Source of the DNA: Solirubrobacterales bacterium
Lineage (GTDB): Bacteria; Actinomycetota; Thermoleophilia; Solirubrobacterales; 70-9
DNA length: 51,013 nt
Assembly: GCA_025450585.1 (NCBI GenBank)
Contig: JANWHD010000010.1
Location: forward strand, 1 to 51,013
Reading direction: 5' to 3'
Positions within the stretch are counted from its first letter, which is position 1; every line of letters begins with the position of its first letter. The notes beneath the pieces were generated by a model, which saw only the letters and a list, made by a program, of their open reading frames with translations, was not told the origin of the DNA and made no database searches. A program made the translations under genes and the position numbers. Of this stretch, positions 32,333 through 39,552 are shown one piece after another.

Positions 32333-32435
32333 AGGGCTTTGGTCCTCCTCCCACGGAGACCGTCCGTCTTGCAGTGCCACTAGCTGCGGAAGCGGGTCGC
32401 TCCCACAGCCTCCGTGGGAGGAGGACCAAAGCCCT
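32333..32435. repeat. palindromic element after citrate synthase (single copy, E)
   Basis: The arms 32333-32358 and 32410-32435 are perfectly complementary over 26 bp (AGGGCTTTGGTCCTCCTCCC is the outer 20). The 51-nt interior holds at most a weak second hairpin (GCAG, then CTGC). I found no second copy of the interior in this window. Its position suits termination of gltA. The arm ends only a few bases before the -10 box of the next gene. Confidence 0.85.
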
Positions 32436-32439
32436 TTCG

Positions 32440-32445
32440 TATTCT
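32440..32445 (+). promoter_or_regulatory. -10 box of a probable leaderless transcript
   Basis: TATTCT ends 7 nt before the TTG start at 32453 and begins 5 nt after the palindrome arm. No Shine-Dalgarno is visible. Confidence 0.4.
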
Positions 32446-32452
32446 GCGGCCC

Positions 32453-32800
32453 TTGAGCGCGTGGAAGCTGACGGTGCGGGACGGGTCGGATGTGGAGCAC
32501 CTGAGCTTCGGGGAGCTTGGGGAGGCTGTGGCGGAGATGAGGCGGCGGGCGTTGGCTATTCGGGCCGAGGGGCCGGTGAAGGCTGTGTCGTCGCTGAGGG
32601 ACTTCGCGCCGGAGGATCAGATTCGGGCTCGGCTGCAGCTGACTGGGAAGGGGTGGCTGCGCAAGCCAGTGGCGGGGGTCGACGTGCGGGGGGATGGGAC
32701 CTTCATGCCCTACCGGGGCGGGGTGCGGCGCGAAGAGCTCGACCCCAGCGGGCACGACACGCCGTTTGACCTGGTGCGCGAGACTCTGGAATCGACCTAG
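32453..32800 (+). CDS. small hypothetical protein
   Basis: A 115-residue soluble protein that I do not recognise: SAWKLTVRDGSDVEHLSFGE, then LGEAVAEMRRRALAIRAEGP, DFAPEDQIRARLQLTGKGWL and the late VDVRGDGTFMPYRGGVRREE. The pattern suggests an alpha/beta fold with a charged helix. TTG 32453 is chosen because the TATTCT box lies 7 nt upstream and the longer frame (ATG 32414) would start inside the palindrome. A separate short hairpin begins 2 nt after the stop. Confidence 0.65.
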   Translation: MSAWKLTVRDGSDVEHLSFGELGEAVAEMRRRALAIRAEGPVKAVSSLRDFAPEDQIRARLQLTGKGWLRKPVAGVDVRGDGTFMPYRGGVRREELDPSGHDTPFDLVRETLEST

Positions 32801-32801
32801 G

Positions 32802-32842
32802 TGTGGCGACTTTTCCGTCACATGGACGTATAAGTCGCCACA
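32802..32842. repeat. short perfect hairpin between two small genes
   Basis: TGTGGCGACTT (32802-32812) pairs perfectly with AAGTCGCCACA (32832-32842). Inside it, CGTC and GACG can pair around ACATG. It separates two small same-strand genes, begins just after a TAG stop and ends 7 nt before the next ATG. It could be a terminator or attenuator, but it has no T-tract. Confidence 0.8.
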
Positions 32843-32849
32843 GCCCCAG

Positions 32850-33167
32850 ATGAACGAAGCCGAGACCGAGATTCCCAAGGGCAGCTACGCAGCCGGGCGG
32901 CGGATGAAGCTGCCGGCGGGCGCGGAAGCCCCGTACTCCGTCTTCGTCAACGGCGTCGAGCAGCGCGAGGGCGACGACTACCGGGTCTCGGCCGGCGAGA
33001 TCGTCTTCACCCGCCAGATCGTCAAGGAGAAGGTCGGCACAGGGCGCTGGCTGGCGATGTACCTGGGCCTCTTCGGCACCTACCGCAAGGACGAGACGAT
33101 CGACCTCCAGTTCCAGCGCAGCGGCAAGACCGAGCTGGTCTCCGACCTGCCGGTCCAGGCCGACTGA
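32850..33167 (+). CDS. small hypothetical protein
   Basis: A 105-residue protein that I do not recognise. The core VFVNGVEQREGDDYRVSAGE, IVFTRQIVKEKVGTGRWLAM and YLGLFGTYRKDETIDLQFQR looks like a small beta-sheet domain with an amphipathic helix. ATG 32850 follows the hairpin by 7 nt; there is no strong Shine-Dalgarno. The gene is convergent with the Fic gene, only 6 nt between stops, and no terminator is visible between them. Confidence 0.65.
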   Translation: MNEAETEIPKGSYAAGRRMKLPAGAEAPYSVFVNGVEQREGDDYRVSAGEIVFTRQIVKEKVGTGRWLAMYLGLFGTYRKDETIDLQFQRSGKTELVSDLPVQAD

Positions 33168-33173
33168 CCAAGC

Positions 33174-34604
33174 CTATTTCTCATCAAGGGCCGCTCGCGC
33201 TTGCTCATACAGAGCATCCAATCCTTGGCCAAGAACCCGACGCGAAAAGTTTTCTGCTCGACGTTTCGCAACGTCCGACAATTGCGGGCAAACATCTGGG
33301 AACGACAGCATGAGATGCTCAGTGGGCTCCTCGTTTACCTGAATTCGCACAGCCTCCGGGATAGATGCATCCTTTGAAATAAAAACATCCAATATCCAAG
33401 CAATCTCTGCCATCGCCGGAGGAGCAGAGGCAAACACGAGACGTACGCTTGCAAATCCACCCCTCATATCGCCAATCTGACGAAAGCCAGGCGGTGGATT
33501 GCCAAGCTTCAGGTTAAGGCGGTTCGCACGAATGCTCACTGTCTCAGGAAGCGTTAGCTGATTGATCTGATTTTTGGTCACATCGAGCAGCACCTTCGCG
33601 ACCGAGTTTCCTGCCTCATCGAGTTGTTGATGGATGTTGCTGTCTGGGTACAGGCCAGACAGCTTCCGAAGCTTGTCCTCCGGCTGAGGTGCCTGGGCTG
33701 TGAGAAGACTGTCCATAACGAGCTCCATTGCCTCTTGGGTAACTCGCGCGAGAAGTTCGACGAATCGTTGAGGGTTCCCAGAGTCAGCCTCCGCCAACGC
33801 ATCTAGATATGCGTCTCTGCGATCCACAAAAACCAGAACTGGAACCGAAGCCGCCCGATACGTATATGCCGATGCCGCAGCCCGTGCCACACGCCCGTTT
33901 CCGTCCGCGAAAAGATGAATCGCAGCCAATGCGTAGTGGATGTACGACGCTTGGATGACGGGATGGGTCTCCCGAAAATCAGAGGAATCAACTTCGTCGA
34001 CCAAACGCTGCATTTCAGCCTGGGTCCGATCTACCGGAGCGTAAGCATGCACCTCGCCGGTCTCGGTGCGGACGTGGTTCGGATACACCTTGTACTCGCC
34101 CTTTGGTAGAGGCTGCTCCTGCACTCCGAGCGGCGTATGTACTCTGTAAATCTCTTGAGGAGAAGTAATCTCCTCGTGAAGACGCCGGATCCAGGCCTGA
34201 GTTACTTTCGGCAAGCGTTCGGTGACTTGGTCGAGGACGAGCTCAAAAGCCGAAAGCTGGGCCTCGAAGAGAGCTCGGGCATCTGGGCCCTGCTTTGCAA
34301 CCTCCTGCTCCCATGCAGCTGCTTGCGTGGCCACGGTCATTGTTAGACCTCGATCCGTGGAGTAGAGGCCCTCAATTGCCCCCGTATCGAAAGCCGCAGC
34401 GCGCATTGCGACGGCCTGAGCCTCCTTCAGATCCGCGTCCGCTGCACCGTTAGAGATCTCCTGGAACTCCAACCGGCTGTGCTCCCATGCATCGGCGCTC
34501 GGCAATTCCTTAGGCCAGTCCTCAAAAGAAGGGAACGGCCTGTACTGGGCGTCTATCTCAGCGAGTTCGGTTGGGTCAAGCGGCTGAACGTGGTTCTCGC
34601 GCAT
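33174..34604 (-). CDS. Fic-domain protein (AMPylator type) with N-terminal inhibitory motif
   Basis: A 476-residue Fic protein, likely transferring AMP or another nucleotide part to a target protein. The Fic motif IHLFADGNGRVAR (about residues 228-240) keeps the catalytic His, though the usual Pro after it is Leu. An inhibitory (S/T)xxxE(G/N) motif is seen as TGAIEG at residues 74-79, so this is an autoinhibited class II type. The C-terminal ~200 residues are helical with an unassigned domain. The gene is visibly A+T-richer than its neighbours (bases 33301-33360 are 57% G+C) with different codon use, which suggests transfer. ATG 34604 is chosen; longer frames run antisense to the UbiA gene. 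Confidence 0.9.
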   Translation of the reverse strand: MRENHVQPLDPTELAEIDAQYRPFPSFEDWPKELPSADAWEHSRLEFQEISNGAADADLKEAQAVAMRAAAFDTGAIEGLYSTDRGLTMTVATQAAAWEQEVAKQGPDARALFEAQLSAFELVLDQVTERLPKVTQAWIRRLHEEITSPQEIYRVHTPLGVQEQPLPKGEYKVYPNHVRTETGEVHAYAPVDRTQAEMQRLVDEVDSSDFRETHPVIQASYIHYALAAIHLFADGNGRVARAAASAYTYRAASVPVLVFVDRRDAYLDALAEADSGNPQRFVELLARVTQEAMELVMDSLLTAQAPQPEDKLRKLSGLYPDSNIHQQLDEAGNSVAKVLLDVTKNQINQLTLPETVSIRANRLNLKLGNPPPGFRQIGDMRGGFASVRLVFASAPPAMAEIAWILDVFISKDASIPEAVRIQVNEEPTEHLMLSFPDVCPQLSDVAKRRAENFSRRVLGQGLDALYEQARAALDEK

Positions 34605-34642
34605 CGCGCAGACAATCGTACGCGCCCGGATCGACAGCCGGA

Positions 34643-35587
34643 CTAGTTGAAGAGGTAGAGCACCGCGAAGGCGGTGATCACGAAGGCCGCCGCTCCGGCG
34701 ATCATGCCCTTGTCTTTGGACACCATCGCAGCGATCGAGCGGTCGTCGGCGCGGTCGTAGATCAGGTAGAGGTAGCGGAAGATGCCGTAGACGACCGGGG
34801 GAATAGTCCACATCATCTCGTTGCCGACGATCGGCGAGTTGACGGCGTAGATCGAGTAGCTGATCACTGTGCCGGTGGTGACCATGGCGACCATCTGGTC
34901 GAGGAAGGGCAGCGAGTAGTGCTCGAGGACGGGGCGGCTGCTGGTGCCCTCGTGCAGCTCGGAGACCGCCTCCTGGCGGCGCTTGGTGAAGCCGAGGAAG
35001 AGGGCGATCATGCCGGTGCAAAGCAGCAGCCATTCGGAGGCGTGGGCGTCGACGGCGCTGGCACCGGCGGCAACCCGCAGGATGAAGAGGCCAGCGAGGG
35101 TCATCACGTCGACGATCACGATCTGCTTGAGACCGAGGCTGTAGGCCATCTGGGCGATGCCGTAGCCGACCACCATCACGCCGACCTCCCAGTTGACCGT
35201 GGCGAAGGCCAGGCCGATGCCGACGGCGGCCAGCAGCGGCGCGATCAGCTTCGCCGTGCTCTCGGAGAGCTCCCCCGCGGCCAGCGGCCGGAAGCGCTTC
35301 TTCGGGTGCTTGCGGTCGAGCTCGACGTCGATCAGGTCGTTGACGTAGTAGCCAGCGCTGGAGATCGCGCAGAAGGAGACGAAGGCGAGCGTCGCCTCCA
35401 GCACCGCGTGCGGCTGGTTGAACTTGCCCGAGAAGACCAGCCCGGCGAAGACGAAGAGGTTCTTGATCCACTCCTGCGGGCGCCCGGTCTTGATCGCCGC
35501 CCGCAGTGGCGATCGGCGCGGCACCACGGGCTCGTCCATCGAGGGGACTACTGGGACCGTCGGCTGTTCGGAGGTGATCGTTTCCAC
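34643..35587 (-). CDS. decaprenyl-phosphate phosphoribosyltransferase (UbiA family)
   Basis: A 314-residue UbiA-superfamily membrane prenyltransferase. The first Asp-rich motif is NDLIDVELDRKHPKKRFRPL (about residues 82-101); it and GRPQEWIKNLFVFAGLVFSG are typical of DPPR synthase, which joins phosphoribose to decaprenyl phosphate as the first step to the arabinose donor of the actinobacterial envelope. About nine helices are present. The second motif region is YDRADDRSIAAMVSKDKG. The other decaprenyl-phosphoribose genes (dprE1/E2) are not in the window. It follows the AGPS-like gene on the same strand, separated by a family A palindrome. Confidence 0.85.
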   Translation of the reverse strand: METITSEQPTVPVVPSMDEPVVPRRSPLRAAIKTGRPQEWIKNLFVFAGLVFSGKFNQPHAVLEATLAFVSFCAISSAGYYVNDLIDVELDRKHPKKRFRPLAAGELSESTAKLIAPLLAAVGIGLAFATVNWEVGVMVVGYGIAQMAYSLGLKQIVIVDVMTLAGLFILRVAAGASAVDAHASEWLLLCTGMIALFLGFTKRRQEAVSELHEGTSSRPVLEHYSLPFLDQMVAMVTTGTVISYSIYAVNSPIVGNEMMWTIPPVVYGIFRYLYLIYDRADDRSIAAMVSKDKGMIAGAAAFVITAFAVLYLFN

Positions 35588-35615
35588 CGTTCGCGGCAGC
35601 GTAGCGCTGCTAAGA

Positions 35616-35772
35616 GCGACTAGCGAAACTCGTGTCTGCGGCTGGCGAGCGCCGGACCAAGCGGGGCAAGGACGCAGGGAGGCCGAATAGCAGCGCTATT
35701 TGGCCGACTGAGGACGCTGCAGCCGCGCCGTGTCCGCCGCCGCCAGACGCGGGCGGGAGTTTCGCTAGTCGC
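35616..35772. repeat. palindromic element family A, copy 1
   Basis: The arms 35616-35631 (GCGACTAGCGAAACTC) and 35757-35772 are perfectly complementary over 16 bp. The interior is 125 nt, of which 35641-35749 is clearly the same sequence as 46977-47084. It includes GGGGCAAGGACGCAGGGA, the hairpin GGCCGAATAGC-AGC-GCTATTTGGCC (one G-T pair here), and GACTGAGGACGC. The right arm ends 2 nt from the stop of the AGPS-like gene. Confidence 0.92.
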
Positions 35773-35773
35773 C

Positions 35774-37426
35774 TTAAGGGTCGAGCAAGACGCCGGGATT
35801 GAGCATCCCGGCCGGGTCGAGCTCGCCCTTCGCTGCGCGCAAGGCGGCAGCGAAGGGCGTGGGTCGCTGGCGGTCGTACCAGGGGCGGTGATCGCGGCCG
35901 ACCGCGTGATGGTGGGTGATCGTGCCGCCCCCTTCGATCACGGCCTCCGAGGCGGCGGCCTTGATCTCGTCCCACTGCTCGACCTCGCCGCCGCGGATCG
36001 CGGGGGCGATCACGGTGAAGTAGGGCGCCGGCCCGTCGGGGTAGACGTGGGTGAAGCGACAGCTGACCCGGGGAGAGCCGTTGCCCTCGGCCGGCACCCC
36101 ACAGACCTCGGCGACCTTCGCCCGCACCGCCTCCATCGTCTCGGCGTGGAACTCCTCGAAACGGTCCCAGGTGATCGCCGTCTCGAAGGTCTCCGAGAGC
36201 ACCCCGCAAGCGACGAACGTGTCCCGCAAGTAAGGCGCCAGCAGGAACGCCCCCCGCCAAGCCCCAACCGCATCCTCGCTTTCTCCGCCGACGGGACGAA
36301 ATCCCTCGCCAGGGGGACGATTTCGTCCCGTCGGCCCCGAGGTGCGGGGGTCGCCGGGGGTGCCGCCATGGGTGCGGGCAATGTCGAGGGCTAGGCGCAT
36401 CGGTTCTTCGACGGGGAGCTGGGCGGACTCGAAGCCGAGCACGAGGAGGTTCTTCTCACCGGAACCCGCGCCGGTGGTTCCCGCCTCGAGGGCGTCGAGG
36501 AGGCGGCAGTTCGTGGGGTACAAGCCGGACTGGGAGATCTCGCGGATCGCTCGTGCCGCCGCGTGGAAGTCGTCGAACTCGACACCGCAGGAGCTCTTGT
36601 ACTCCGGCCGCGGCCGCACACGCACCCAGGCATCGGCGATCACGCCGAGGATGCCCTCGGAGCCGATCAGCGCCCGATCCGGTGAGGGGCCCGCCCCGGA
36701 CCCCGGAAGCCGCCGGCTCTCCCAGGCCCCCCGCGGCGTGATCGCCCGCACCGACTCGACCAGATCGTCGATGTGCGTATAGAGCGTCGCGAAATGCCCC
36801 CCGGCCCGCGTAGCAATCCAGCCACCGAGCGTCGAGTACTCGAACGACTGCGGAAAGTGCCGCAGCGTCAACCCGTGCTCGCGCAACTGGTCCTCCAGCC
36901 CCGGCCCAGTGGCCCCAGCCTGAATCCGAGCCGCCAGCGACTCCGCATCCACTTCCAGGACCCTGTCCAGCTTCCGCAGGTCCATCGAAACGAACGGCCT
37001 GTCCCCCAGCCGCCCCTCCACTCCCCCAACCACGCTGGTCCCGCCTCCAAATGGGATGACCGCCGCCCCCTCGGCCTCGGCCCAAGAAAGCACCACCTCA
37101 ATCTCCGACTCGTCCCGCGGAAAAGCCACCAGATCCGGCGGATTCTCAAATTCCCCCCGAAACCCCCGCACCACGTCCCGGTAAGCCTTCCCCAGCCCAT
37201 GAGCCACCCGCTCGTAATGCTCTTCCGTAAAAAGCTCCCCAAAAGCGTCCGGGACCTTCAACCGCGGAGCCCGCAGCTCAACTTCATCCAGCGCCACAGG
37301 CTCCTCAACCTCGCCCCCGAAACCAAACCGCTCCCTGATCCCGGCAGCAGCAGCCACAAGCTCATCTCTGGAGGGCGCCTGATCCTCGTACCCCCACCCC
37401 CAGTGCTTGAGCCGTCTCTCACTCAT
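35774..37426 (-). CDS. alkyl-DHAP-synthase-like FAD-linked oxidase
   Basis: A 550-residue VAO-type flavoprotein. The FAD-binding PCMH domain shows NPPDLVAFPRDESEIEVVLS, then AAVIPFGGGTSVVGGVEGRL and the late GSEGILGVIADAWVRVRPRP. The C-terminal region carries GGGTITHHHAVGRDHRPWYD, the His-rich block of alkyldihydroxyacetonephosphate synthase (AGPS), and LLAPYLRDTFVACGVLSETF. AGPS swaps the acyl group of acyl-DHAP for a fatty alcohol, making the ether bond. A D-lactate/glycolate-type oxidase is the alternative. Residues ~364-380 (SGPTGRNRPPGEGFRPVGG) are encoded by a palindrome (36288-36334), an apparent in-frame insertion. It is downstream of an acyl-CoA reductase gene. Confidence 0.85.
   Translation of the reverse strand: MSERRLKHWGWGYEDQAPSRDELVAAAAGIRERFGFGGEVEEPVALDEVELRAPRLKVPDAFGELFTEEHYERVAHGLGKAYRDVVRGFRGEFENPPDLVAFPRDESEIEVVLSWAEAEGAAVIPFGGGTSVVGGVEGRLGDRPFVSMDLRKLDRVLEVDAESLAARIQAGATGPGLEDQLREHGLTLRHFPQSFEYSTLGGWIATRAGGHFATLYTHIDDLVESVRAITPRGAWESRRLPGSGAGPSPDRALIGSEGILGVIADAWVRVRPRPEYKSSCGVEFDDFHAAARAIREISQSGLYPTNCRLLDALEAGTTGAGSGEKNLLVLGFESAQLPVEEPMRLALDIARTHGGTPGDPRTSGPTGRNRPPGEGFRPVGGESEDAVGAWRGAFLLAPYLRDTFVACGVLSETFETAITWDRFEEFHAETMEAVRAKVAEVCGVPAEGNGSPRVSCRFTHVYPDGPAPYFTVIAPAIRGGEVEQWDEIKAAASEAVIEGGGTITHHHAVGRDHRPWYDRQRPTPFAAALRAAKGELDPAGMLNPGVLLDP
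36288..36334. repeat. palindrome inside the AGPS-like gene (F)
   Basis: CCGACGGGACGAAAT (36288-36302) pairs perfectly with ATTTCGTCCCGTCGG (36320-36334). Further pairing outside it (CCGCA and CCTCG on the left with CGAGG and TGCGG on the right) extends the stem. It is in frame and encodes a Gly/Pro/Arg loop, so the reading frame is intact. Confidence 0.8.
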
Positions 37427-37443
37427 AAAAGGAACCCGTTCGA

Positions 37444-37536
37444 AGGGCGGCTGGGGACCTCTCCGACGGGCGGATACTCAAATTGCCGCGCTAATTAGCG
37501 CGGCAATTGGACGGCGGAGAGGTCCCCAGCCGCCCT
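37444..37536. repeat. palindromic element family B, copy 2
   Basis: The arms 37444-37464 and 37516-37536 are perfectly complementary over 21 bp and unlike the arms of copy 1. The 51-nt core (37465-37515) starts GACGGGCGGATACTC, has the inner stem AATTGCCGCGCTAATT / AGCGCGGCAATT and ends GGACGGC. Against copy 1 the inner stem differs by one A-T to T-A and one G-C to C-G swap, both compensated. The right arm overlaps two bases of the acyl-CoA reductase stop codon. Confidence 0.92.
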
Positions 37537-39526
37537 ACCAATGAACCCCTTTCATCAAATGAGCAAACGCCACAGCCTCGGTGGACGGCGCCCGATCCGG
37601 CGCCTCCTCGGTCTTCCCCTTGGCAGCCTGCGACTCCGGGAAAAGTCGATACGCCTGGTTGAGGATGCGATCTGAGACCGTAGGCGCCACCGCGTACAAA
37701 AGCTCGCCGAAGGTCCCCAACCGCGTCGCCACCTTCTTCGGCTGGTGGACCATCGCCCCGGCGATCATCTCCGCCGCCTCCTCCGGCGAGGCTGCCGGGA
37801 ACATGTCGTACATCCGCGTCGGCGCGATCATCGGCGTGCGCACCAGCGGCATGTGGATCGTCGTCAGGTGCACGCCGTCGTCGATCACCTCGGAGGCGAT
37901 CACGCGGCTGAACGCGTCCAGCGCCGCCTTCGAGGCCACGTAGGCCGAGAAGCGCGGCGGGTTGGTCTGCGTCCCGATCGAGCTGACGTTGATGATGTGC
38001 CCCGACTTGCGCGCCCTCATCGAGGGCAGCAGCGCCAGGATCAGCCGCACCGCACCCAGATAGTTGAGCTGGATCGTGCGCTCGTAGTCGTGGAAGCGGT
38101 CGTAGGAGAGGCCGACCGAGCGTCGGATCGAGCGCCCGGCGTTGTTGACCAGGACGTCGACCTGGCCGTGGTAGGCGAGGACCTCCTCGGCCATCCGCTC
38201 GACGTCCTCGACGTCGGACATGTCGCAGCGGTGGATGTGGGCGACGCCGCCGGCCTGCTCGATCTCCTGCTTCGTCTCCTCGAGCTTCTCGATCGAGCGT
38301 GCCACCAGCAGCACCGTCGCACCGGCGTCGGCGACCTTGACCGCGGCCGCCTTGCCGATCCCCGACGAGGCGCCGGTGATCAGCACCACCTTGCCCCGCA
38401 CCGCGGCGCTCAGCGAGCGGTCCTTGAACAGGTCCGGGTCGAGGTTGCGCTCCCAGTAGTCCCAGATCCGGTCGGCGTAAGTGTCGAGCGGCGGCACCTC
38501 GATCCCCGTGCCCTCCAGCGCCGCCTGGGCGTTGGTCGAGTCGAAGTGGGTGGGGTAGCTGAAGTAGTTGAGAACCCCTGCGGGTATGCCCAGCTCGCCC
38601 AGCCCCGCCTTCATCATCCGCTTCGCCGGCGGGAAGAAGCGCAGGCTGGTGCGCACCAACGAGGTGGCCGGGTCGGTGACGCCGGAGTCGAGCCGCAAGG
38701 CCGCCTGCGGCGCATCGGCGGCACGGGCGAAGAGGTTGATCATCTCGCCAGCGCTCTTCGGCGCCGGGTCGGTGAGGTGGAATGCCTGACCGTCGAGCCC
38801 CGGCTGGTGGGCGATGTGGTCGATCGCGTCGGCCACGTAGTCGACCGGGACGATGTTGATCTCGCCGCCTTCGACGCCGACGGCCGGTAGCCAGGCCGGT
38901 AGCACCCTGCGTGCCCGCTGCAGCAGCTTGAAGGCGTAGTAGGGACCGTCGATCTTGTCGATCTCGCCCGTGCGCGAGTCGCCGACGACCACGCCGGGCC
39001 GGTAGACGCGCCAGGGCCGGTGGCACTCCTCGCGCACGACCCGCTCGGACTCGTGCTTGGTGCGGAAGTAGGGATGGGTGTCGAGGTGTTCGGCCTCCTC
39101 GAACATGTCCTCGCGCCACTCGCCCCTGTAGAGGCCCGCGGCCGCGATCGAGCTGACCTGGTGGAAGCAGCCCGCCTCGATCGCCCCGGCCAGTTCGACC
39201 GCGTGGCGAGTGCCCTCGACGTTGGCGATCTCCTGAGCTTCGGCGCCTGCCGCCAGGTCGTAGATCGCGGCCAGGTGGAAGAAGTGGTCGACATCGCCGC
39301 GCAGCGTGACCAGGTCCTCCTCGGAGACCCCGAGTCCCGGCTGGGCGAGGTCGCCGGCAATCGGCACGACCCGTGCCCCGTTCGGCCCCCAGGCCGTGCG
39401 CAGCTCCTCCAGCCGCCCCCGCGAGCCGGCGCGGACCAGGGCGTAGATCGTCCCCTCGCGCTGCAGGAGCCGCTGCACGAGGTTGCGGCCGATGAACCCG
39501 GTGGCACCGGTGACGAAGTAGTTCAT
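37535..39526 (-). CDS. two-domain fatty acyl-CoA reductase (AcrA1-like SDR fusion)
   Basis: A 663-residue fusion of two Rossmann reductases. Residues 1-~350 are an extended SDR: NYFVTGATGFIGRNLVQRLL, the DXXX region VDHFFHLAAIYDL, and the YxxxK motif YFRTKHESERVV. Residues ~375-660 are a classical SDR: KVVLITGASSGIGKAAAVKV, VLVNNAGRSIRRS, INVSSIGTQ, and the YxxxK motif SAYVASKAALDAF. The layout and length match mycobacterial AcrA1-type proteins that reduce fatty acyl-CoA to fatty alcohol. With the AGPS-like gene just downstream, it could supply the alcohol for ether lipids, or wax esters. ATG 39526 is chosen: TATGAA lies 6 nt upstream and it is the family start. Confidence 0.88.
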   Translation of the reverse strand: MNYFVTGATGFIGRNLVQRLLQREGTIYALVRAGSRGRLEELRTAWGPNGARVVPIAGDLAQPGLGVSEEDLVTLRGDVDHFFHLAAIYDLAAGAEAQEIANVEGTRHAVELAGAIEAGCFHQVSSIAAAGLYRGEWREDMFEEAEHLDTHPYFRTKHESERVVREECHRPWRVYRPGVVVGDSRTGEIDKIDGPYYAFKLLQRARRVLPAWLPAVGVEGGEINIVPVDYVADAIDHIAHQPGLDGQAFHLTDPAPKSAGEMINLFARAADAPQAALRLDSGVTDPATSLVRTSLRFFPPAKRMMKAGLGELGIPAGVLNYFSYPTHFDSTNAQAALEGTGIEVPPLDTYADRIWDYWERNLDPDLFKDRSLSAAVRGKVVLITGASSGIGKAAAVKVADAGATVLLVARSIEKLEETKQEIEQAGGVAHIHRCDMSDVEDVERMAEEVLAYHGQVDVLVNNAGRSIRRSVGLSYDRFHDYERTIQLNYLGAVRLILALLPSMRARKSGHIINVSSIGTQTNPPRFSAYVASKAALDAFSRVIASEVIDDGVHLTTIHMPLVRTPMIAPTRMYDMFPAASPEEAAEMIAGAMVHQPKKVATRLGTFGELLYAVAPTVSDRILNQAYRLFPESQAAKGKTEEAPDRAPSTEAVAFAHLMKGVHW

Positions 39527-39552
39527 CGCTGTTTCATACACTCATTCCAAGA

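Noticed and set aside
34607..35471. N-terminal ~290 residues of the long frame that ends in the Fic gene
   Set aside because: This part is Arg/Pro/His-rich shadow antisense-frame sequence of the UbiA gene on the same strand; the Fic protein starts naturally at ATG 34604.
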